Source: Acanthosoma haemorrhoidale
Lineage: Eukaryota; Arthropoda; Insecta; Hemiptera; Acanthosomatidae
DNA length: 64,000 bases
Direction: 5' to 3'
Assembly (NCBI GenBank): GCA_930367205.1
Contig: OV884015.1
Span: forward strand, 2,170,001 to 2,234,000
Of this stretch, positions 11,021 through 25,167 are shown in pieces. Below the pieces are notes generated by a model. That model made no database searches and was not told where the DNA came from. It saw only the letters and a program-made list of their open reading frames with translations. A program made the position numbers and the translations under genes. Numbering within the stretch: position 1 is the stretch's first letter; every line of letters begins with the position of its first letter.

Positions 11021-14000
11021 ATTCGTAGCTTTGATCATACGATCGTATCACGTAATATAATGAGTGCCAATGATACGGTACACTATCATATTCGACATCA
11101 TTTGATGTTATATTCACTCGTGGCTTCAATCATACGATCGTATCACGTGATATAATGAGTGGCAATGATGCGGTACACTATCATATTCCACATCATTTGA
11201 TGTTATGTTTACTCGTAACTTTAATCATACGATCGTATCACGTGATTGAATGAGTGCCAATGATATGGCACACAATCAAATTCGACATTATTTGGTGTTA
11301 TATTCACTCGTAACTTGAATCAACCGATCGTATCACGTGATACAATGAGTTCAAATGATATGGTACACAATCATATTTGACATCATTTGATGTAATGTTC
11401 ACTCGTAACTTGAATCATACGATTGTATCACGTGATACCATGAGTGCTAATGATTAGGCACACAATCATATTCGACATATTTTGATGTTATGTTCACGCG
11501 AAACTTTAATTATACGATCATATCACGTGATTGAATGAGTGCCAATGATATAACACACAATCATATTCGACATCATTTGATGTTATATTCACTCGTAACT
11601 TGAATCATACGATTGTATCACGTGATACAATGAGTGCTAATAATACAGCACACAATCATATTCGACATCATTTGATGTTATATTCACTCGTAACTTGAAT
11701 CATACGACCGTATCACGTGATTGAATGAATGCCAATGATATGGCACACAATCATATTCGACATCATTTGATGTTATATTCACTGGTACCATGAATCATAC
11801 GATCGTATCACGTGATACCATGAGTGCTAATGATACAGCACACAATCTTATTCGACATTATTTGATGTTATATTCACTCGTAACTTGAATCACACGATCG
11901 TATCACGTGATACAATGAGTTCAAATGATACGGTACACAATCATATTTGACATCATTTGATGTTATATCCATCCCAAACTTTAATCATACGATCGTATCA
12001 CGTGATATAATGAGTGGCAATGATGCGGTACACTATCATAATTGACATCATCTGATGTTATTGATACGGTATACCAGCATGGTTGACATCATTTAATGTT
12101 ATATTCACTCGTAAGTTTAATCATACGATCGTATCACGTGATACAATGAGTGTTAATGATACATTATACAATCATATTCAACATCATTTGATGTTATCTT
12201 CACTCGTAACTTTCATCATACGATCGTATCACGTGATACAATGAGTGCCAATGATACGGTACACTATCATAATCGAAATCATCTGATGTTATTGATACGG
12301 TATACCAGCATGGTTGACACCATTTAATGTTATATTCACTCGTAAGTTTAATCATACGATCGTATCACGTGATACAATGAGTGCCAATAATACATTATAC
12401 AATGTATGTAATATTCATAACATACAGTATACAATATGTTATATTCACTGGTACCATGAATCATACGATCGTATCACGTGATACCATGAGTGCTAATGAT
12501 TAGGCACACTATCATATTTGACATCATCTGATGTTATTGATACGGTATACGAGCATGTTTGACATCATTTAATGTTATATTTACTCGTAAGTTTAATCAT
12601 ACGATCATATCACGTAAAACAATGAGTGCCAATGATACATTATACAATCATATTCAACATCATTTGATGTTATATTCACTCGTAACTTGAATCATACGAT
12701 CGTATCACGTGATACTATGAGTGTCAATAATTAGGCACACTATCTTATTTGACATCATTAGATGTTATATTCACTCGTAAATTTAATCATACGATCATAT
12801 CACGTGATACAATGAGTGCTACTGATACAGCACACAATCATATTCGACATCATTTGATGTTATATTCACTCGTAACTTGAATCATACGATTGTATCACGT
12901 GATACAATGAGTGCTAATGATACAGCACACAATCATATTCGACATCATTTGATGTTATATTCACTCGTAACTTGAATCATACGACCGTATCACGTGATTG
13001 AATGAATGCCAATGATATGGCACACAATCATATTCGACATCATTTGATGTTATATTCACTGGTACCATGAATCATATGATCGTATCACGTGATACTATAA
13101 GTGCTAATGATACAGCACACAATCTTATTCGACATTATTTGATGTTATATTCACTCGTAACTTGAATCATACGATCGTATCACGTGATACAATGAGTGCC
13201 AATGATACGGCACACTATCATATTCGACATCATTTGATGCTATATTTACTCGTAACTTTAATCATACGATCGTATCACGTGAAACAACGAGTGCTAATGA
13301 TACATTATACAATCATATTCAACATCATTTGATGTTATGTTCACGCGAAACTTTAATCATACAATCATATCACGTGATTGAATGAGTGCCAATGATATAG
13401 TACACTATCATATTCGACATCATTTGATGTTATGTTCACCCGAAACTTCAATCAATCGATCGTATCACGTGATTGAATGAGTGCCAATGATATGACACAC
13501 AATCATATTCGACATCATTTGATGTTATATTCACTCGTAACTTGAATCATACGATTGTAACACGTGATACAATGAGTTCAAATGATACGGTACACAATCA
13601 TATTCCACATCATTTGATGTTATGTTTTCTCGTAACTTTAATCATACGATCGTATCACGTGATTGAATGAGTGCCAATGATATGGCACACAATCAAATTC
13701 GACATTATTTGGTGTTATATTCACTCGTAACTTGAATCACACGATCGTATCACGTGATACAATGAGTTCAAATGATACGGTACACAATCATATTCGACAT
13801 CATTTGATGTTATGTTCACTCGTAACTTGAATCATACGATTGTATCACGTGATACCATGAGTGCTAATGATTAGGCACACAATCATATTCGACATATTTT
13901 GATGTTATGTTCACGCGAAACTTTAATTATACGATCATATCACGTGATTGAATGAGTGCCAATGATATGACACACAATCATATTCGACATCATTTGATGT

Positions 14001-14417
14001 TATATTCACTCGTAACTTGAATCATACGATCGTATCACGTGATACCATGAGTGCTAATGATACAGCACACAATCTTATTCGACATTATTTGATGTTATAT
14101 TCACTCGTAACTTGAATCATACGATCGTATCAAGAGATACAATAAGTTTAAATGATACGGTAAACAATCATATTCGACATCATTTGATGTTATATCCATC
14201 CCAAACTTTAATCATACGATCGTATCACGTGAAACAATGAGTGCTAATGATACATTATACAATCATATTCAAAATCATTTGATGTTATCTTCACTCGTAA
14301 CTTTCATCATACGATCGTATCACGTGATACAATAAGTGCAAATGATACGGCACACTATCATATTTGACATCATTTGATGTCATATTCACTCGTAACTTTA
14401 TTCATACGATCGTATGA
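11021..14417. repeat. Satellite A block 3
   Basis: 3397 bp = 30 + 34 x 95 + 137. The truncated-unit module lies at 12046-12562. Much of the block from about 12000 to the right edge repeats A block 2 closely. Confidence 0.95.
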
Positions 14418-15327
14418 TCTTTAACGTTAGCTCTTGCCCTATTATGTTCTCCTGATACCAAAACAAAGAAAACATCTTTAAAAAGTCGAATATTAACAAA
14501 AATGCGTATTTCATAGCTAGTATGTTAGCTCCTGCCCCATTATGTTCTCCTGATACCTGAACAAGAAAATATCGTCAAAAAATTGAATTTTTAAAAAAAT
14601 GCGTATTTCTTAGCTAGTACGTTAGCTCCTGCCTTATTATGTTCTCCGGATACCAAAACAAAGAAAATGTCATCAAAAAGATAAATTTTTTTAAAAAAGA
14701 GTATTTTATAGCTGGTACGTTAGCTCCTGAACAATTATGTTCTCCTGATACGAAAACAACAAAAATATCGTCAAAAAGTCGAATTTTTAAAAAAATGGGT
14801 ATTTCATAGCTGGCACGTTAGCTCCTGCTCTTTTATGTTCTCCTGATACTAAATCAAGGAAAATATCGTCAAAAAGTCGAATTTTTCGAAAATGCGTATT
14901 TCATAGCTAGTACGTTAGCTCCTGCCCCATCATGTTCTCCTGATACGAAAACCAGAAAAATATCGTCAAAAAGTCGATTTTTTAAAAAATGCGTATTTCA
15001 TAGCTAGTACGTCAGCTCCTGCCCCATTATGTTCTCCTGATACCTAAACAACAAAATATCGTCAAAAAGTTGAATTTTTAAAAAAAATGCGTATTTCTTA
15101 GCTAGTACGTTAGCTCCTGCCTTATTATGTTCTCCTGATACCAAAACAAAGAAAATGTCATCAAAAAGTTAAATTTTTTTAAAAAAGAGTATTTTATAGC
15201 TAGTACGTTAGCTTCTGAACAATTATGATTTCCTTATACCAAAACAAGAAAAATATCGTCAAAAAGTCGAATTTTAAAAAAATGCGTATTTTATAGCTGG
15301 TACAATAATTCCTGCCCTATTATCTTA
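14418..15327. repeat. Satellite B block 3
   Basis: 910 bp, near-identical to B block 2, with the same fused unit 4/5 and the same CTATTATCTTA end. The pair is a recent duplication of the composite repeat. Confidence 0.95.
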
Positions 15328-16592
15328 ATTCGTAGCTTTGATCATACGATCGTATCACGTAATATAATGAGTGCCAATGATACGGTACACTATCATATTC
15401 GACATCATTTGATGTTATATTCACTCGTGGCTTCAATCATACGATCGTATCACGTGATATAATGAGTGGCAATGATGCGGTACACTATCATATTCCACAT
15501 CATTTGATGTTATGTTTACTCGTAACTTTAATCATACGATCGTATCACGTGATTGAATGAGTGCCAATGATATGGCACACAATCAAATTCGACATTATTT
15601 GGTGTTATATTCACTCGTAACTTGAATCAACCGATCGTATCACGTGATACAATGAGTTCAAATGATATGGTACACAATCATATTTGACATCATTTGATGT
15701 AATGTTCACTCGTAACTTGAATCATACGATTGTATCACGTGATACCATGAGTGCTAATGATTAGGCACACAATCATATTCGACATATTTTGATGTTATGT
15801 TCACGCGAAACTTTAATTATACGATCATATCACGTGATTGAATGAGTGCCAATGATATAACACACAATCATATTCGACATCATTTGATGTTATATTCACT
15901 CGTAACTTGAATCATACGATTGTATCACGTGATACAATGAGTGCTAATAATACAGCACACAATCATATTCGACATCATTTGATGTTATATTCACTCGTAA
16001 CTTGAATCATACGACCGTATCACGTGATTGAATGAATGCCAATGATATGGCACACAATCATATTCGACATCATTTGATGTTATATTCACTGGTACCATGA
16101 ATCATACGATCGTATCACGTGATACCATGAGTGCTAATGATACAGCACACAATCTTATTCGACATTATTTGATGTTATATTCACTCGTAACTTGAATCAC
16201 ACGATCGTATCACGTGATACAATGAGTTCAAATGATACGGTACACAATCATATTTGACATCATTTGATGTTATATCCATCCCAAACTTTAATCATACGAT
16301 CGTATCACGTGATTGAATGAATGCCAATGATATGGCACACAATCATATTCGACATCATTTGATGTTATATTCACTGGTACCATGAATCATATGATCGTAT
16401 CACGTGATACCATGAGTGTTATTGATACAGCACACAATCATATTCAAAATCATTTGATGTTATCTTCACTCGTAACTTTCATCATACGATCGTATCACGT
16501 GATACAATAAGTGCAAATGATACGGCACACTATCATATTTGACATCATTTGATGTCATATTCACTCGTAACTTTATTCATACGATCGTATGA
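15328..16592. repeat. Satellite A block 4 (short, type II)
   Basis: 1265 bp = 30 + 13 x 95. It lacks the truncated-unit module. Close to its end it carries GAGTGTTATTGATACAG, the marker of the short type II composite that dominates the right third of the window. Confidence 0.95.
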
Positions 16593-17406
16593 TCTTTAAC
16601 GTTAGCTCTTGCCCTATTATGTTCTCCTGATACCAAAACAAAGAAAACATCTTTAAAAAGTCGAATTTTAACAAAAATGCGTATTTCATAGCTTGTACGT
16701 TAGCACCTGCCCCATTATGTTCTCCTGATACCAAAACAAGAAAAATATCGTCAAAAAGTCGAATTTTTATAAAAATGGGTATTTCATAGCTAGCACGTTA
16801 GCTCCTGCTCTTTTATGTTCTCCTGATACTAAATCAAGGAAAATATCGTCAAAAAGTCGAATTTTTCGAAAATGCGTATTTCATAGCTAGTACGTTAGCT
16901 CCTGCCCCATCTTGTTCTCCTGATACCAAAACAAAGAAAATATCGTCTAACATTCAAATTTTTACAAAAATGCGTTTTTTATAGCTGGTACGTTAGCTCC
17001 TACCCTATTATGATCTCTTGATACGAAAACCAGAAAAATATCGTCAAAAAGTCGATTTTTAAAAAAAATGCGTATTTCTTAGCTAGTACGTTAGCTCCTG
17101 CCTTATTATGTTCTCCTGATACCTAAACAAGAAAATATCGTCAAAAAGTTGAATTTTTAAAAAAAATGCGTATTTCTTAGCTAGTACGTTAGCTCCTGCC
17201 TTATTATGTTCTCCTGATACCAAAACAAAGAAAATGTCATCAAAAAGTTAAATTTTTTTATAAAAGAGTATTTTATAGCTGGTACGTTAGCTTCTAAACA
17301 ATTATGATTTCCTCATACCAAAACAAGAAAAATATCGTCAAAAAGTCGAATTTTAAAAAAATGCGTATTTTATAGCTGATACAATAATTCCTGCCCTATT
17401 ATGTTA
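16593..17406. repeat. Satellite B block 4 (type II)
   Basis: 814 bp. Its first units carry the type II variants GTCGAATTTTAACAAAAATG and AGCTTGTACGTTAGCACC. A diverged unit near 16930-17000 reads ATCGTCTAACATTC, then TGCGTTTTTTATAGC. Confidence 0.93.
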
Positions 17407-20400
17407 ATTCGTAGCTTTGATCATACGATCGTATCACGTAATATAATGAGTGCCAATGATACGGTACACTATCATATTCGACATCATTTGATGTTATATT
17501 CACTCGTGGCTTCAATCATACGATCGTATCACGTGATATAATGAGTGGCAATGATGCGGCACACAATCATATTCGACATATTTTGATGTTATGTTCACGC
17601 GAAACTTTAATTATACGATCATATCACGTGATTGAATGAGTGCCAATGATATGACACACAATCATATTCGACATCATTTGATGTTATATTCACTCGTAAC
17701 TTGAATCATACGATTGTATCACGTGATAAAATGAGTGCTAATGATTAAGCACACTATCTTATTCGACATCATTTGATGTTATATTCACTCGTAACTTTAA
17801 TCATACGATCATATCACGTGATAGAATGAGTGCCAATGATACAGCACACAATTATATTCGACATCATTCATGTTGTATTCATTCGTAACTTAAATCATAC
17901 GATCGTATCACGTGATACAATAAGTTCAAATGATGCGGTACACAATCATATTCGACATCATTTGATGTTATATTTACTCGTATCTTTTCTCATACGATCG
18001 TATCACGTGAAACAATGAGTGCTAATGATACATTATACAATCATATTCAACATCATTTGATGTTATCTTCACTCGTAACTTTCATCATACGATCGTATCA
18101 CGTGATACAATGAGTGCCAATGATACGGTACACTATCATATTCGACATCATTTGATGTTATATTCACTCTTGGCTTCAATCATACGATCGTATCACGTGA
18201 TATAATGAGTGGCAATGATGCGGTACACTATCATAATCGACATCATCTGATGTTATTGATACGGTATACCAGCATGGTTGACATCATTTAATGTTATATT
18301 CACTCGTAAGTTTAATCATACGATCGTATCACGTGATACAATGAGTGTTAATGATACATTATACAATCATATTCAACATCATTTGATGTTATCTTCACTC
18401 GTAACTTTCATCATACGATCGTATCACGTGATACAATGAGTGCCAATGATACGGTACACTATCATAATCGAAATCATCTGATGTTATTGATACGGTATAC
18501 CAGCATGGTTGACACCATTTAATGTTATATTCACTCGTAAGTTTAAACATACGATCGTATCACGTGATACAATGAGTGCCAATAATACATTATACAATGT
18601 ATGTAATATTCATAACATACAGTATACAATATGTTATATTCACTGGTACCATGAATCATACGATCGTATCACGTGATACCATGAGTGCTAATGATTAGGC
18701 ACACTATCATATTTGACATCATCTGATGTTATTGATACGGTATACGAGCATGTTTGACATCATTTAATGTTATATTAACTCGTAAGTTTAATCATACGAT
18801 CATATCACGTAAAACAATGAGTGCCAAGGATACATTATACAATCATATTCAACATCATTTGATGTTATATTCACTCGTAACTTGAATCATACGATCGTAT
18901 CACGTGATACTATGAGTGTCAATAATTAGGCACACTATCTTATTTGACATCATTAGATGTTATATTCACTCGTAACTTTAATCATACGATCATATCACGT
19001 GATACAATGAGTGCTACTGATACAGCACACAATCATATTCGACATCATTTGATGTTATATTCACTCGTAACTTGAATCATACGATTGTATCACGTGATAC
19101 AATGAGTGCTAATGATACAGCACACAATCATATTCGACATCATTTGATGTTATATTCACTCGTAACTTGAATCATACGACCGTATCACGTGATTGAATGA
19201 ATGCCAATGATATGGCACACAATCATATTCGACATCATTTGATGTTATATTCACTGGTACCATGAATCATATGATCGTATCACGTGATACTATGAGTGCT
19301 AATGATACAGCACACAATCTTATTCGACATTATTTGATGTTATATTCACTCGTAACTTGAATCATACGATGGTATCACGTGATACAATGAGTGCCAATGA
19401 TACGGCACACTATCATATTCGACATCATTTGATGCTATATTTACTCGTAACTTTAATCATACGATCGTATCACGTGAAACAACGAGTGCTAATGATACAT
19501 TATACAATCATATTCAACATCATTTGATGTTATGTTCACGCGAAACTTTAATCATACAATCATATCACGTGATTGAATGAGTGCCAATGATATAGTACAC
19601 TATCATATTCGACATCATTTGATGTTATGTTCACCCGAAACTTCAATCAATCGATCGTATCACGTGATTGAATGAGTGCCAATGATATGACACACAATCA
19701 TATTCGACATCATTTGATGTTATATTCACTGGTACCATGAATCATATGATCGTATCACGTGATACTATGAGTGCTAATGATACAGCACACAATCTTATTC
19801 GACATTATTTGATGTTATATTCACTCGTAACTTGAATCATACGATGGTATCACGTGATACAATGAGTGCCAATGATACGGCACACTATCATATTCGACAT
19901 CATTTGATGCTATATTTACTCGTAACTTTAATCATACGATCGTATCACGTGAAACAACGAGTGCTAATGATACATTATACAATCATATTCAACATCATTT
20001 GATGTTATGTTCACGCGAAACTTTAATCATACAATCATATCACGTGATTGAATGAGTGCCAATGATATAGTACACTATCATATTCGACATCATTTGATGT
20101 TATGTTCACCCGAAACTTCAATCAATCGATCGTATCACGTGATTGAATGAGTGCCAATGATATGACACACAATCATATTCGACATCATTTGATGTTATAT
20201 TCACTCGTAACTTGAATCATACGATTGTAACACGTGATACAATGAGTTCAAATGATACGGTACACAATCATATTCCACATCATTTGATGTTATGTTTACT
20301 CGTAACTTTAATCATACGATCGTATCACGTGATTGAATGAGTGCCAATGATATGGCACACAATCAAATTCGACATTATTTGGTGTTATATTCACTCGTAA

Positions 20401-21087
20401 CTTGAATCACACGATCGTATCACGTGATACAATGAGTTCAAATGATACGGTACACAATCATATTCGACATCATTTGATGTTATGTTCACTCGTAACTTGA
20501 ATCATACGATTGTATCACGTGATACCATGAGTGCTAATGATTAGGCACACAATCATATTCGACATCATTTGATGTTATATTCACTCGTAACTTGAATCAT
20601 ACGATTGTATCACGTGATACAATGAGTGCTAATGATACAGCACACAATCATATTCGACATCATTTGATGTTATATTCACTCGTAACTTGAATCATACGAT
20701 CGTATCACGTGATACCATGAGTGCTAATGATACAGCACACAATCTTATTCGACATTATTTGATGTTATATTCACTCGTAACTTGAATCATACGATCGTAT
20801 CACGAGATACAATAAGTTTAAATGATACGGTAAACAATCATAATCGACATCATTTGATGTTATATCCATCCCAAACTTTAATCATACGATCGTATCACGT
20901 GAAACAATGAGTGCTAATGATACATTATACAATCATATTCAAAATCATTTGATGTTATCTTCACTCGTAACTTTCATCATACGATCGTATCACGTGATAC
21001 AATAAGTGCAAATGATACGGCACACTATCATATTTGACATCATTTGATGTCATATTCACTCGTAACTTTATTCATACGATCGTATGA
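17407..21087. repeat. Satellite A block 5
   Basis: 3681 bp = 30 + 37 x 95 + 137 - 1; the missing base is in CATCATTCATGTTG near 17863. The truncated-unit module is at 18241-18757. A 475-bp (5-monomer) tandem duplication is seen by CGTGAAACAACGAG at 19473 and 19948, with ATACGATGGTAT as a private variant in both copies. Confidence 0.95.
19240..20190. repeat. 475-bp (5-mer) tandem duplication in A block 5
   Basis: Two adjacent five-monomer runs share the private variant ATACGATGGTATCACGTG (near 19367 and 19842) and the same order of variants. Edges are approximate. Confidence 0.85.
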
Positions 21088-22094
21088 TCTTTAACGTTAG
21101 CTCTTGCCCTATTATGTTCTCCTGATACCAAAACAAAGAAAACATCTTTAAAAAGTCGAATATTAACAAAAATGCGTATTTCATAGCTAGTATGTTAGCT
21201 CCTGCCCCATTATGTTCTCCTGATACCTGAACAAGAAAATATCGTCAAAAAGTTGAATTTTTAAAAAAATGCATATTTCTTAGCTAGTACGTTAGCTCCT
21301 GCCTTATTATGTTCTCCGGATACCAAAACAAAGAAAATGTCTTCAAAAAGATAAATTTTTTCAAAAAAGAGTATTTTATAGCTGGTACGTTAGCTCCTGA
21401 ACAATTATGTTCTCCTGATACAAAATCAAGAAAAATATTGTCAAAAAGTTGAATTTTTGAAAAATGCATATTTCATAGCTAGTACGTCAGCTCCTGCCCC
21501 ATTATGTTCTCCTGATACGAAAACAACAAAAATATCGTCAAAAAGTCGAATTTTTAAAAAAATGGGTATTTCATAGCTGGCACGTTAGCTCCTGCTCTTT
21601 TATGTTCTCCTGATACTAAATCAAGGAAAATATCGTCAAAAAGTCGAATTTTTCGAATATGCGTATTTCATAGCTAGTACGTTAGCTCCTGCCCCATCAT
21701 GTTCTCCTGATACGAAAACCAGGAAAATATCGTCAAAAAGTCGATTTTTTAAAAAATGCGTATTTCATAGCTAGTACGTCAGCTCCTGCCCCATTATGTT
21801 CTCCTGATACCTAAACAACAAAATATCGTCAAAAAGTTGAATTTTTAAAAAAAATGCGTATTTCTTAGCTAGTACGTTAGCTCCTGCCTTATTATGTTCT
21901 CCTGATACCAAAACAAAGAAAATGTCATCAAAAAGTTAAATTTTTTTAAAAAAGAGTATTTTATAGCTAGTACGTTAGCTTCTGAACAATTATGATTTCC
22001 TCATACCAAAACAAGAAAAATATCGTCAAAAAGTCGAATTTTAAAAAAATGCGTATTTTATAGCTGGTACAATAATTCCTGCCCTATTATGTTA
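21088..22094. repeat. Satellite B block 5 (full-length form)
   Basis: 1007 bp, the long form: ten full units plus a partial eleventh. Unit order by marker: CTCTTGCCC; GATACCTGAAC; CTCCGGATACC; CTGAACAATTATGTTC; GAAAACAAC; CTGCTCTTTTATG; GAAAACCAGG; GATACCTAAAC; GTCATCAAAAAGTTAAA; GATTTCCTCATACC; and AATAATTCCTGCCC as the partial last unit. Confidence 0.95.
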
Positions 22095-24160
22095 ATTCGT
22101 AGCTTTGATCATACGATCGTATCACGTAATATAATGAGTGCCAATGATACGGTACACTATCATATTCGACATCATTTGATGTTATATTCACTCGTGGCTT
22201 CAATCATACGATCGTATCACGTGATATAATGAGTGGCAATGATGCGGTACACTATCATATTCCACATCATTTGATGTTATGTTTACTCGTAACTTTAATC
22301 ATACGATCGTATCACGTGATTGAATGAGTGCCAATGATATGGCACACAATCAAATTCGACATTATTTGGTGTTATATTCACTCGTAACTTGAATCAATTG
22401 ATCGTATCACGTGATACAATGAGTTCAAATGATATGGTACACAATCATATTTGACATCATTTGATGTTATGTTCACTCGTAACTTGAATCATACGATTGT
22501 ATCACGTGATACCATGAGTGCTAATGATTAGGCACACAATCATATTCGACATATTTTGATGTTATGTTCACGCGAAACTTTAATTATACGATCATATCAC
22601 GTGATTGAATGAGTGCCAATGATATGACACACAATCATATTCGACATCATTTGATGTTATATTCACTCTTGGCTTCAATCATACGATCGTATCACGTGAT
22701 ATAATGAGTGGCAATGATGCGGTACACTATCATAATCGACATCATCTGATGTTATTGATACGGTATACCAGCATGGTTGACATCATTTAATGTTATATTC
22801 ACTCGTAACTTTAATCATACGATCGTATCACGTGATTGAATGAGTGCCAATGATATGGTACACAATCATATTTGACATCATTTGATGTTATATTCACTCG
22901 TAACTTGAATCATACGATTGTATCACGTGATACAATGAGTGCTAATGATACAGCACACAATCATATTCGACATCATTTGATGTTATATTCACTCGTAACT
23001 TGAATCATACGACCGTATCACGTGATTGAATGAATGCCAATGATATGGCACACAATCATATTCGACATCATTTGATGTTATATTCACTGGTACCATGAAT
23101 CATATGATCGTATCACGTGATACTATGAGTGCTAATGATACAGCACACAATCTTATTCGACATTATTTGATGTTATATTCACTCGTAACTTGAATCATAC
23201 GATCGTATCACGTGATACAATGAGTGCCAATGATACGGCACACTATCATATTCGACATCATTTGATGCTATATTTACTCGTAACTTTAATCATACGATCG
23301 TATCACGTGAAACAACGAGTGCTAATGATACATTATACAATCATATTCAACATCATTTGATGTTATGTTCACGCGAAACTTTAATCATACAATCATATCA
23401 CGTGATTGAATGAGTGCCAATGATATAGTACACTATCATATTCGACATCATTTGATGTTATGTTCACCCGAAACTTCAATCAATCGATCGTATCACGTGA
23501 TTGAATGAGTGCCAATGATATGACACACAATCATATTCGACATCATTTGATGTTATATTCACTCGTAACTTGAATCATACGATTGTAACACGTGATACAA
23601 TGAGTTCAAATGATACGGTACACAATCATATTCCACATCATTTGATGTTATGTTTACTCGTAACTTTAATCATACGATCGTATCACGTGATTGAATGAGT
23701 GCCAATGATATGGCACACAATCATATTCGACATCATTTGATGTTATATTCACTCGTAACTTGAATCATACGATCGTATCACGTGATACCATGAGTGCTAA
23801 TGATACAGCACACAATCTTATTCGACATTATTTGATGTTATATTCACTCGTAACTTGAATCATACGATCGTATCACGAGATACAATAAGTTTAAATGATA
23901 CGGTAAACAATCATAATCGACATCATTTGATGTTATATCCATCCCAAACTTTAATCATACGATCGTATCACGTGAAACAATGAGTGCTAATGATACATTA
24001 TACAATCATATTCAAAATCATTTGATGTTATCTTCACTCGTAACTTTCATCATACGATCGTATCACGTGATACAATAAGTGCAAATGATACGGCACACTA
24101 TCATATTTGACATCATTTGATGTCATATTCACTCGTAACTTTATTCATACGATCGTATGA
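22095..24160. repeat. Satellite A block 6
   Basis: 2066 bp = 30 + 21 x 95 + 41. Only the first truncated unit of the module remains (22740-22780), followed directly by ordinary monomers, so a recombination joined the module to another part of the array. Confidence 0.95.
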
Positions 24161-25167
24161 TCTTTAACGTTAGCTCTTGCCCTATTATGTTCTCCTGATA
24201 CCAAAACAAAGAAAACATCTTTAAAAAGTCGAATATTAACAAAAATGCGTATTTCATAGCTAGTATGTTAGCTCCTGCCCCATTATGTTCTCCTGATACC
24301 TGAACAAGAAAATATCGTCAAAAAGTTGAATTTTTAAAAAAATGCGTATTTCTTAGCTAGTACGTTAGCTCCTGCCTTATTATGTTCTCCGGATACCAAA
24401 ACAAAGAAAATGTCATCAAAAAGATAAATTTTTTCAAAAAAGAGTATTTTATAGCTGGTACGTTAGCTCCTGAACAATTATGTTCTCCTGATACGAAATC
24501 AAGAAAAATATTGTCAAAAAGTTGAATTTTTGAAAAATGCATATTTCATAGCTAGTACGTCAGCTCCTGCCCCATTATGTTCTCCTGATACGAAAACAAC
24601 AAAAATATCGTCAAAAAGTCGAATTTTTAAAAAAATGGGTATTTCATAGCTGGCACGTTAGCTCCTGCTCTTTTATGTTCTCCTGATACTAAATCAAGGA
24701 AAATATCGTCAAAAAGTCGAATTTTTCGAAAATGCGTATTTCATAGCTAGTACGTTAGCTCCTGCCCCATCATGTTCTCCTGATACGAAAACCAGGAAAA
24801 TATCGTCAAAAAGTCGATTTTTTAAAAAATGCGTATTTCATAGCTAGTACGTCAGCTCCTGCCCCATTATGTTCTCCTGATACCTAAACAACAAAATATC
24901 GTCAAAAAGTTGAATTTTTAAAAAAAATGCGTATTTCTTAGCTAGTACGTTAGCTCCTGCCTTATTATGTTCTCCTGATACCAAAACAAAGAAAATGTCA
25001 TCAAAAAGTTAAATTTTTTTAAAAAAGAGTATTTTATAGCTAGTACGTTAGCTTCTGAACAATTATGATTTCCTCATACCAAAACAAGAAAAATATCGTC
25101 AAAAAGTCGAATTTTAAAAAAATGCGTATTTTATAGCTGGTACAATAATTCCTGCCCTATTATGTTA
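24161..25167. repeat. Satellite B block 6 (full-length form)
   Basis: 1007 bp, same ten-unit order as block 5 with few substitutions. Confidence 0.95.
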
